A DNA stretch of 37,704 bases from CAYUXF01 sp964448755. Its GTDB lineage: Bacteria > Margulisbacteria > Termititenacia > Termititenacales > CAYUXF01. Where the stretch lies: contig CAYUXF010000008.1 of NCBI GenBank assembly GCA_964448755.1, positions 1-37,704 on the forward strand, written 5' to 3'. Under the pieces are notes generated by a model that worked only from the letters and a program-made list of their open reading frames with translations, ran no database searches and had not been told where the DNA came from. Position 1 is the stretch's first letter, and every line of letters starts with the position of its first letter. Position numbers and translations under genes: made by a program. Below are positions 1 through 6,808 of this stretch, piece by piece.

Positions 1-1
1 T

Positions 2-78
2 TGGTAGCGGGGAGTGGGATCGAACCACCGACAACACGGGTATGAGCCGTGTGCTCTAACCATCTGAGCTACCCCGCC
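2..78 (-). tRNA. tRNA-Met (CAT), elongator type
   Basis: Read on the minus strand this folds as a complete cloverleaf. The acceptor stem GGCGGGG pairs with CCCCGCT (G1:U72 wobble). The D arm is GCTC/GAGC, the anticodon stem is CACGG/CCGTG around loop CTCATAC (anticodon CAT), and the T arm has loop TTCGATC. Discriminator A is followed by an encoded CCA at 4-2. The intact first base pair and the lack of the three G:C pairs of initiator anticodon stems argue against tRNA-fMet. The overall sequence resembles elongator tRNA-Met of Firmicutes. A lysidine-modified tRNA-Ile2 also carries CAT and cannot be fully excluded. Confidence 0.93.
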
Positions 79-97
79 AAAAAAAGCCGTTAGGCTT
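79..97 (-). terminator. Weak terminator-like hairpin directly upstream of the tRNA
   Basis: On the minus strand AAGCC-TAAC-GGCTT is followed by a run of seven T residues that ends at the first base of the tRNA. The stem is only 5 bp. As a terminator it would stop minus-strand transcripts just before the tRNA, which is an odd place, so it may instead be a processing hairpin. Confidence 0.35.
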
Positions 98-124
98 GAA
101 CATAAAGAACATTTATTATCAAAC

Positions 125-234
125 AACCATCTGAGCATACCGACTACTTAACTGCTTTAGCTGTTAAGTGTCGGCAACAAGACCGCTTTGCGGTCGACGT
201 TACCCCGCCATAAGACGATGTTACACCGCCATAA
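125..234 (-). repeat. Partial copies of the tRNA-Met 5' half around two hairpins
   Basis: The 12-mer at 58-69 (D-arm part of the tRNA) recurs exactly at 125-136. The 10-mer at 70-79 (acceptor-strand part) recurs exactly at 201-210, and a near copy lies at 221-231. In the tRNA the two pieces are adjacent; here 64 nt separate them. That insert holds a 12-bp stem with one bulge (140-152 with 163-174) and a 6-bp stem GACCGC/GCGGTC (181-195). The elements at 199-213 and 220-234 form a 21-nt tandem repeat. The segment looks like a decayed tRNA copy split by a palindromic insert. No gene is seen here. Confidence 0.5.
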
Positions 235-299
235 AGAAACGCCGTTATAAAAACGGGAGGCTAATTTAGCAAAAAAAGGCGGAGTTAGCAACACAAATA

Positions 300-328
300 T
301 TGATTTTTCTGATCTTAACAATGATAAT
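300..328 (+). promoter_or_regulatory. Sigma-70-type promoter for the secreted protein gene
   Basis: TTGATT at 300-305 and GATAAT at 323-328 are separated by 17 bp. The predicted transcription start is around 334-336, on top of the GTG start at 335, so the mRNA would be leaderless. No Shine-Dalgarno sequence is seen before 335, which agrees with this. Confidence 0.5.
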
Positions 329-334
329 AAACGG

Positions 335-1354
335 GTGAAGTTTCTTTTAAAAAATAAATCATGTGCAGTTGTTTCTCTTCTTTTTTGTTTTCTCTTTGCC
401 GGTCCGGCAGAGTGGCTTAACCCCAACGAGCGTTCGCTAACGGTCCTGCCGCCGCAGGTCCAGGAAAAAGATAATATTGTTTATGAGCTCTCTGCTGCTA
501 TTGTCAGCAATAATTATCTCTTTGAGCTTACAATAGATAATCAAGCGCTCGACAAAATTACTGTCGATACCGGTAAACAGATCTTTTTTAATAGTGTTAA
601 GCCAGATCTTTATACGGTCCGGTCCGAACAAGTTACTATTTTGCCTAATGAAAGATATCAGAAAAAACTTTATTTTAGAGAGCAAAAATTGAGAGCCGGT
701 GAAAAATACCAGTTCAATATCAACGGTGTTGCTTTTTATGTTTTTTACGCGGAAGCCGCCGCAGAACTCAAAACTTTAATGGCGGATGATCCTTCGGTTC
801 TGGAGTACAACGCCGCGGGTTTTTATTTGCGCAGTAAGGGGAGCGGCTCAATGGTTTTAATTAATAACTCCGGGCAAAACATCAGCCGTGTTCTTTTTGT
901 CTCCGGCAATGATCTCGACCGGCGCGATCTCAAGAAACTCGACCATAAACACTGGTATTTGTCCGCCGACCAAAATTTTGATGAAGCAGGTCTCATTTTA
1001 ATTAAGACCGAGGGTCCAGATTATCAGGTTTTTTCTCTGAGTAAAAATACCATCAATAAGCGGCAGAGCAAGCCGCGTCCTGTCGACCAGTATTCTTTGA
1101 CGCTTTTTCCGCCGGCAGTTAGACCGGCCGGCGAATTTGAGGTCAGACTCCATTTATTAAAAGCAGTGAAGCCGGAGCGTGCTACGGTAGAGGTTTTTGG
1201 CGAGAGCTATCCTCTGCGGCCGCAGAAAAATAATTTTTGGCAGTCGCCGGTTAAATTGCCGCCAAAAACCTATCCTGGCAGGTATCCTGTTAAGTTGTAT
1301 CTTAAAGACGCTGATGGTGTTCTGGTTTTAACTGAAGAGATCGAGGTTTTGTGA
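335..1354 (+). CDS. Secreted protein of unknown function, 339 aa
   Basis: I do not recognise the family. A GTG start at 335 gives a basic N-terminus followed by a hydrophobic segment ending near FAGPAEW (about residue 27), a good Sec signal peptide without a lipobox. The rest has no further membrane segment. It alternates beta-strand-like stretches. A motif near the mature N-terminus (SLTVLPPQV) is echoed in the C-terminal third (SLTLFPPAV, about residue 252), suggesting two related beta-sandwich modules around a middle region. The gene ends about 40 bp before the TrpD-like gene and may be the first gene of that run. A periplasmic or surface role is inferred only from the signal peptide. Confidence 0.75.
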   Translation: MKFLLKNKSCAVVSLLFCFLFAGPAEWLNPNERSLTVLPPQVQEKDNIVYELSAAIVSNNYLFELTIDNQALDKITVDTGKQIFFNSVKPDLYTVRSEQVTILPNERYQKKLYFREQKLRAGEKYQFNINGVAFYVFYAEAAAELKTLMADDPSVLEYNAAGFYLRSKGSGSMVLINNSGQNISRVLFVSGNDLDRRDLKKLDHKHWYLSADQNFDEAGLILIKTEGPDYQVFSLSKNTINKRQSKPRPVDQYSLTLFPPAVRPAGEFEVRLHLLKAVKPERATVEVFGESYPLRPQKNNFWQSPVKLPPKTYPGRYPVKLYLKDADGVLVLTEEIEVL

Positions 1355-1405
1355 TAAAATAAAGAACTATTTAGATTGTAAATTTAGTTAGACGGGGTGG
1401 CTAAA

Positions 1406-2560
1406 ATGCAAAAAGTTATACAAAAAGTTATCGAGAAATATGATCTCAATCAAAAAGAAGCAGAAGCAGTAATGGATGTTATGCTCAAAGGTGAGGCGAC
1501 CAGCGCGCAGATCGCCGCTTTTATGACTGCCTTGCGTTTAAAAGGCGAGGTCATTACTGAGTTTGTGGGGATGGCCAAAGCACTTAATAGACAGGCGGTT
1601 AAGATTAAACCATCGGCGCGCGATCGTGTCGATATTGTCGGTACCGACTGGGATCTCATCAATACTTTTAATATTTCTACACTGGCTGCTTTTGTTGCCG
1701 CCGGTGCCGGAGTTACCGTTTCTAAATACTGCGCCCGTTCGCTTAACGATACACATGGCTCTGCTGAATTATTAGATGGGCTGGGTGTCAATTTAAAAGT
1801 TTCGCCTAAAGAAGTGGAAAAATGCATTAATAAGTTGGGTATTGGTTTTTTAGCTTCCGATATTTTTCAGCCGGCGCTTTTGCAGACTTTGCCGGCCCAG
1901 AAAGAGATCGGCATTAGGACCGCTTTTTGTTTATTAGAAACACTGGCTAATCCTGCCGCTGTCAACGGCATTGTCCTTGGGGTTTATGATCCCAAGCTGA
2001 CAACTGTGGTGGCCAATACTTTGCGGATGCTCGGTTTTAAACGGGCTTTTGTGGTCCATGGCCTTGAGGGTATTGACGAGATCTCTATTAACGGTGAGAC
2101 CCGTATTTCAGAGCTTCGCCATGGAACTATTAATACTTATTCTATTGTGCCGGAAGATTTCGGTATGGAAACAGCTTCGTTAAATAATTTACTTTCCGGT
2201 ACGTTAGCGGAAAATGTCCGGATGGCCAGGGTCATTTTGTCTGGCAAAGAAAATAGTCCGCGGACCGACATTGTTTTACTCAATGCCGCGGCCGCAATAG
2301 CAGCCAGCGATAAAGCTGCTACGTTACATGAAGGGCTGCAGCTGGCACACAGTTCTCTTTTTGGCGGCAAAGCGCTGGCTAAACTGGAGGCGGTCATAGA
2401 GTTTACTAAAAAAACTGGCGGCGTCAAAAAAACAGCGGCCAAAACAGGGGCTAAAATAAGCCGGACAATAAAAACAAAAAAGACTTCTGTTAAAAAAACA
2501 GCCAAAGTTAAATCTGTCAAAAAAGCTAAACCTGCGCCGCGCAGGAAAAATAAGAGGTAA
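1406..2560 (+). CDS. TrpD-fold protein lacking PRPP motifs, with histone-H1-like basic tail
   Basis: The body aligns with anthranilate phosphoribosyltransferase and thymidine phosphorylase family proteins. It has an N-terminal helical domain (about 1-65), then VDIVGT, NTFNIST, GSAELLDGLGV, IRTAF and HGLEGIDEI. Catalytic signatures are changed: GTGGDG reads GTDWDL (79-84), KHGNRS reads KYCARS (107-112), and the FNLLGPLTNP-type motif reads FCLLETLANP. Residues 335-384 are a Lys/Ala/Thr-rich tail resembling histone H1-like proteins. The altered sites argue against tryptophan synthesis; no other trp gene is near. TrpD2/YbiB proteins of the same fold bind nucleic acid, and the tail fits such a role (inference). 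ATG at 1406 is preferred because GGGGTGG lies 5 nt upstream; an in-frame GTG at 1397 is the alternative. Confidence 0.8.
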   Translation: MQKVIQKVIEKYDLNQKEAEAVMDVMLKGEATSAQIAAFMTALRLKGEVITEFVGMAKALNRQAVKIKPSARDRVDIVGTDWDLINTFNISTLAAFVAAGAGVTVSKYCARSLNDTHGSAELLDGLGVNLKVSPKEVEKCINKLGIGFLASDIFQPALLQTLPAQKEIGIRTAFCLLETLANPAAVNGIVLGVYDPKLTTVVANTLRMLGFKRAFVVHGLEGIDEISINGETRISELRHGTINTYSIVPEDFGMETASLNNLLSGTLAENVRMARVILSGKENSPRTDIVLLNAAAAIAASDKAATLHEGLQLAHSSLFGGKALAKLEAVIEFTKKTGGVKKTAAKTGAKISRTIKTKKTSVKKTAKVKSVKKAKPAPRRKNKR

Positions 2561-2562
2561 GA

Positions 2563-3663
2563 TTGCTCGGTCCGATTCTTATTATTGAAAATGAGCAAAC
2601 TACGGAAGCCCAGTGCAGTTTATTAAAAAAACAGCTGGCTGGTATCCCTTTGTTTTTTTCTTCTGTTGCGGAAGCACAGGTTTTTTTACGGGAAAATTCA
2701 GTTGCTGTTATTATTGTTTTAGCGGAAGAGCTTTTTGCTGCTCAATTGCGTTTAACGGGGCTGGCACTGCCGATAATTGTTTATTTTTTTGAAGGCCAGC
2801 AGTCAGGTAAAAAAGCACAGGATTTCTTGGACCTGCGAGATAACTACGATCTGGTTTTTCTTTTTTCTGCCGAACAGCTAACCCAAAAAATCAATGAACT
2901 CAGAGAGCAAGAATGGTCGCCTTATTTTATAGGGACATCGGAAAAAATTAATTTTTTTAACAGAGAGCTTAAACGGACCTTTATCGCTGACCAGGATCTT
3001 TTTATTTATGCCGAGCCGGGCTGCGGTAAAAAAGAGGCTGCTAAAATTCTGCATCGCGAGCTGGCCGGCGACGGTTATTTTAGAGAGCTGAATTTATTAA
3101 ATTTTGTCGGCGAGAGCTATGAAACGCATGTTTGGGCCGCCTTGAACGATCTTTATAAATTAAACAGCACCGGCCGACTGGGCTGCAAAACGCTCTATGT
3201 TAAAGGGCTGGAAAGTAAAGATGTTTTATTTATTATTTCTGTGTTGGAGTGGTTTTGTGAGAAAAAGCGTCTTTTGCAGGAACAGAAAATTATCGCCCCG
3301 CGTGTGGTCTTCTCTTTTACCTCGGCGGCGCTTTTTGAGAGTTTGACCAATGATTTTAAAAATAAATATCTTTTTTTAATGATCCCCGCTTTACGTGAGC
3401 GGCGGGAAGATCTTCCTATTCTTGTAGATCACTTTATTAATAAATTTAATCAAACGTATAATAGAAAGATCCAGGCATTTTCTCTGGATTTCATGAAATT
3501 TTTTTTAAGATATGAATGGCCTGGAAATATTGATGAGTTAAGGTATAATTTAGAGCCTTTGTTTATAATTGCCGCTGTTGATGAGCGGTTAATTGATCTG
3601 CCCGGCCTGTTTTTCCCGCGCCGCGTCTTTGCGGAAACCGGTGTAGTTCTAGAACAAAAATAA
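2563..3663 (+). CDS. Degenerate receiver plus sigma-54-activator-type AAA+ protein
   Basis: Residues 1-115 resemble a response-regulator receiver fold, but the acidic pocket is reduced to IIENE and no phosphoacceptor Asp is evident. Residues 125-345 match the AAA+ domain of sigma-54 activators: a Walker A variant GCGKK (153-157), the C-terminal LRERREDLPILVDHF block (from 277) and YEWPGNIDELR. The GAFTGA loop that contacts sigma-54 is missing, Walker B is unclear, and there is no C-terminal Fis-type helix-turn-helix. It therefore probably does not activate sigma-54 transcription; a scaffold or regulatory ATPase role is possible. The TTG start follows AAGAGGTAA, which overlaps the stop of the TrpD-like gene, so the two are translationally coupled. 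Confidence 0.75.
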   Translation: MLGPILIIENEQTTEAQCSLLKKQLAGIPLFFSSVAEAQVFLRENSVAVIIVLAEELFAAQLRLTGLALPIIVYFFEGQQSGKKAQDFLDLRDNYDLVFLFSAEQLTQKINELREQEWSPYFIGTSEKINFFNRELKRTFIADQDLFIYAEPGCGKKEAAKILHRELAGDGYFRELNLLNFVGESYETHVWAALNDLYKLNSTGRLGCKTLYVKGLESKDVLFIISVLEWFCEKKRLLQEQKIIAPRVVFSFTSAALFESLTNDFKNKYLFLMIPALRERREDLPILVDHFINKFNQTYNRKIQAFSLDFMKFFLRYEWPGNIDELRYNLEPLFIIAAVDERLIDLPGLFFPRRVFAETGVVLEQK

Positions 3664-3712
3664 CAAGCGGAAAATTGTAGTTTAAAATATTTAGGAAAAG
3701 AGGGTAAGCGCT

Positions 3713-5023
3713 TTGGTTAAGATCACTGTCCCCAGAGGGACTAAGGATATTCTGCCGGAAGAAAATGTGCTTTGGCAATATGTTGAAGCTACTGCCAGAA
3801 AGATCTTTAATTTATATAATTTTAAAGAGATCAGGACACCTATTTTTGAAAGTACCGATCTTTTCATGCGCAGTATTGGCGACGCTTCCGATATTGTCAC
3901 CAAAGAGATGTACACTTTTGCCGATAAAAAAGGTCGTTCCTTAACGCTGCGGCCGGAAGGTACGGCGTCGGTCATTCGCTCTTATTTAGAGAATGGTCTT
4001 TATCAAGAACCGGTCTCTCGTCTCTGGTATCAGGGGCCAATGTTTCGTTATGAACGTCCGCAGGCTGGACGCTATCGTCAATTTCATCAAATTGGCGGCG
4101 AGCTAATTAACGCTAAAACCCCTTATAACGATGCCGAAGTTATTGCCATGGCTCATCACTTTTTTTCAGAGATCGGCCTGCAGGAGCTGGAAGTAAACAT
4201 TAACAGCGTCGGTTGCAAAGTCTGTCGGCCGGTCATTAAAGAGCGCTTAAAATCATTTCTTGGCGATAATTTAGAACACCTTTGTCCCGATTGTCAGAAG
4301 CGCTTTCAAACTAACCCTCTGCGGATCTTAGACTGTAAAAATAAACAATGTCAGAAATATTTTGTTTGTCTGCCAGATATGTCCGACGTGCTTTGTGCCG
4401 ATTGCCGTGAGCACTTTCACGATGTTAAAAATTATCTGAATATTATGCGGATCAAATTTCAGGTCAATCCTCGCTTGGTGCGCGGCCTCGACTACTATAC
4501 TAAAACTGTTTTTGAAATTATCTCTTCGCATTTGGGCGCGCAGAACGCTGTTTGCGGCGGCGGCCGTTACGATGATCTGATCTCCTCTTTAGAGGGGCCG
4601 GATACGCCGGCGGTCGGTTTTGCTTTTGGCGTAGAGCGGCTGGTAATGTTAATGCAGTCACAGGCTCTGCCGGTGCCGCAGCCTGCTCCTTTCTTGTTCT
4701 TGTTGCCCTTAGGCGAGAACGCTAAAAATCGTGCGGCGATCATTGCCAATAAATTAAGACATAGCGATATTTCTTTGGAAATTGATAATTCGGACCGCGG
4801 CCTTTCCGCTAAAATGAAATATGCTAATAAGCTGGGTGTGCAATATGTCTATATTCTGGGCGAAGATGAGATCATTAAAAAATACGGTCTTTTAAAAGAA
4901 ATGGCGACCGGCAAACAAACCAAAGTTCCTTTTGGTAAATTGGCTGAACTATTAACTAAGAAAAAAAATAACTTAACAAAAAAGCAAAAAACTAAAAAAG
5001 AAAATAAAACCAAGAAGGAGTAA
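3713..5023 (+). CDS. hisS: Histidyl-tRNA synthetase
   Basis: Cytoplasmic class II enzyme that charges tRNA-His. Seen: N-terminal VPRGTKDILPEE; motif 2 FRYERPQAGRYRQFHQ; a cysteine-rich insertion (CKVC, CPDC, a further Cys pair) common in many bacterial HisRS; the histidine-specific LVRGLDYYTKTVFE; motif 3 GVERLVMLMQ; and a C-terminal anticodon-binding domain. Start is TTG with GAGGG 8 nt upstream. The last roughly 22 residues are almost only Lys, Thr, Asn and Glu, an extension beyond the usual end. It lies 9 bp upstream of aspS, a frequent bacterial pairing. Confidence 0.97.
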   Translation: MVKITVPRGTKDILPEENVLWQYVEATARKIFNLYNFKEIRTPIFESTDLFMRSIGDASDIVTKEMYTFADKKGRSLTLRPEGTASVIRSYLENGLYQEPVSRLWYQGPMFRYERPQAGRYRQFHQIGGELINAKTPYNDAEVIAMAHHFFSEIGLQELEVNINSVGCKVCRPVIKERLKSFLGDNLEHLCPDCQKRFQTNPLRILDCKNKQCQKYFVCLPDMSDVLCADCREHFHDVKNYLNIMRIKFQVNPRLVRGLDYYTKTVFEIISSHLGAQNAVCGGGRYDDLISSLEGPDTPAVGFAFGVERLVMLMQSQALPVPQPAPFLFLLPLGENAKNRAAIIANKLRHSDISLEIDNSDRGLSAKMKYANKLGVQYVYILGEDEIIKKYGLLKEMATGKQTKVPFGKLAELLTKKKNNLTKKQKTKKENKTKKE

Positions 5024-5032
5024 TTAAAGTTT

Positions 5033-6775
5033 ATGAAGAAGTATATACCATGCGGTAGTTTAAATAAGAACAACGTTGGCCAGGAGATTACCGTCCGCGG
5101 CTGGGTCAATAGAAGGCGCGATCACGGTGGTGTTATTTTCGTTGATCTGCGTGATCGTTCAGGAATATTGCAGGTGGCGTTCAGTCAGGAAATTAATGCA
5201 GATGCGCATGTTGCTGCCGAAGAGCTGCGTTCTGAATATGTGGTTGAGATCAGCGGCAGAATAATAGCCCGGACACCTGAAAATGTTAATCCCAAAATGG
5301 CTACAGGTGAGGTGGAGCTCGAGGGGTTGGCGCTGACGGTTTTAAATAAAGCCAAAACGCCGATCTTTTCCATAGCGGATGATCAAGAAGTTGATGAAGC
5401 TATCAGATTAAAGTATCGTTATCTCGATCTGCGCCGCGAAAAACTGCGAAACAATTTAATTCTGCGCAGTAAGATAGTTAAAGCGATGCGCGATTATCTG
5501 GATACTGAAGGTTATTTGGAGATCGAAACACCTATTTTAACAAAATCAACGCCAGAAGGTGCCAGAGATTATCTGGTCCCCAGCCGTGTTAAAAAGGGCA
5601 GTTTTTTTGCTCTGCCGCAGTCGCCACAGTTATTTAAACAGCTGCTGATGGTCTCTGGCATGGAAAAATATTATCAGGTGGCTCGTTGTTTTCGCGACGA
5701 AGATCTGCGTGCCGATCGTCAGCCGGAATTCACGCAGGTGGATATAGAAGCTTCTTTTGTTAAACAGGAAGATATTATTAATATGACTAACGGTTTATTG
5801 AAAGCGGCGCTGGCGGCGGCTGGCTTTGCTTATCCTAAAGAGATCCCGCATATTAAGTATGATGACGCTATTAATAGATATGGTTCAGATGCGCCTGATC
5901 TGCGCTTTGGCATGGAGTTGGTAGATATTTCAGAAATTGCCGCACAGTCAGAACTGAAAGTTTTTAGAGAAGTTGTTGACCGCGGCGGTATGGTTAAAAC
6001 TATTAATGTCAAAGGTGCTGACGGTAAACTTTCGCGTAAAGATCTTGACGGCTATAAAGATTTTGTCGGCAAGTTCGGTGCCAAAGGGCTGGCCTGGATC
6101 ACTATTCGCGAGAACGAGATCAATTCACCAATCGCTAAATTTTTTAGCGAAGAACAACTACAGGGTATTATTAAAAAAGCGGACGGTCAGGTCGGCGATA
6201 TTCTGCTCTTTGTGGCCGATACTAAAAAAGTAGTCCATGAGTCGCTGGCTAAATTGCGGATCGCGCTGGCACACCAGCTTGGTTTAATTGAACCAAATAA
6301 ATTTGCTTTCTGCTGGGTGGTAGATTTTCCAATGTTCGAGAAGACCGACGAAGGTAAGCTCACTTCCGTTCACCATCCTTTTACAATGCCGCTTGATGCT
6401 GCGTTGAATGAAAATACTAAAGCGGCCGCTTATGATATTGTCCTTAACGGTGTTGAGCTGGGCGGCGGTTCACTGCGTATCCATAATTCAGAACAACAGG
6501 CAGAAGTTTTAAAAGCTTTAAATATTGGCGAGCAAGAAGCGCAGGAAAAATTTGGTTTCTTGCTGGAGGCGTTGCAGTATGGTGCGCCGCCGCATGGCGG
6601 ACTGGCCATTGGGCTCGATCGTTTAATTATGATGCTGACCGGTTCAGAATCAATTCGTGATGTTATTGCTTTTCCTAAAACTAAATCTGCTGAGTGTCTG
6701 CTGACCGCGGCCCCTTCAGCGGTCGATCTTAAACAGCTTGATGAGCTGGGAATTGAGACCGTAGAGCAGGAATAA
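5033..6775 (+). CDS. aspS: Aspartyl-tRNA synthetase, bacterial type
   Basis: Class II synthetase for tRNA-Asp, 580 aa, the length of bacterial AspRS. The N-terminal OB-fold anticodon-binding domain has GWVNRRRDHGGVIFVDLRDR. Catalytic motifs are STPEGARDY, FRDEDLRADRQPEFTQ (motif 2) and GLAIGLDRLIMMLTG (motif 3). The bacterial GAD insertion lies between about residues 290 and 400. ATG is preceded by AAGGAG at the end of hisS. Whether it also charges tRNA-Asn cannot be told from the sequence alone. Confidence 0.97.
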   Translation: MKKYIPCGSLNKNNVGQEITVRGWVNRRRDHGGVIFVDLRDRSGILQVAFSQEINADAHVAAEELRSEYVVEISGRIIARTPENVNPKMATGEVELEGLALTVLNKAKTPIFSIADDQEVDEAIRLKYRYLDLRREKLRNNLILRSKIVKAMRDYLDTEGYLEIETPILTKSTPEGARDYLVPSRVKKGSFFALPQSPQLFKQLLMVSGMEKYYQVARCFRDEDLRADRQPEFTQVDIEASFVKQEDIINMTNGLLKAALAAAGFAYPKEIPHIKYDDAINRYGSDAPDLRFGMELVDISEIAAQSELKVFREVVDRGGMVKTINVKGADGKLSRKDLDGYKDFVGKFGAKGLAWITIRENEINSPIAKFFSEEQLQGIIKKADGQVGDILLFVADTKKVVHESLAKLRIALAHQLGLIEPNKFAFCWVVDFPMFEKTDEGKLTSVHHPFTMPLDAALNENTKAAAYDIVLNGVELGGGSLRIHNSEQQAEVLKALNIGEQEAQEKFGFLLEALQYGAPPHGGLAIGLDRLIMMLTGSESIRDVIAFPKTKSAECLLTAAPSAVDLKQLDELGIETVEQE

Positions 6776-6808
6776 TTAAACCGGAAATTAAGCTCAAGAG
6801 GTGTAACT

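Noticed and set aside
157..426. Minus-strand frame of 89 codons upstream of the first gene
   Set aside because: Its sequence is the complement of the hairpins and of the signal-peptide region of the plus-strand gene; no family features.
1406..2560. Naming the TrpD-like gene trpD with tryptophan biosynthesis as role
   Set aside because: The defining PRPP and anthranilate motifs are altered and no other trp genes are present.
2137..2598. Long minus-strand frame opposite the TrpD-like gene (153 codons)
   Set aside because: It is the complement of a Lys/Ala-rich coding region, has no Shine-Dalgarno and no family resemblance; the plus-strand gene explains it.
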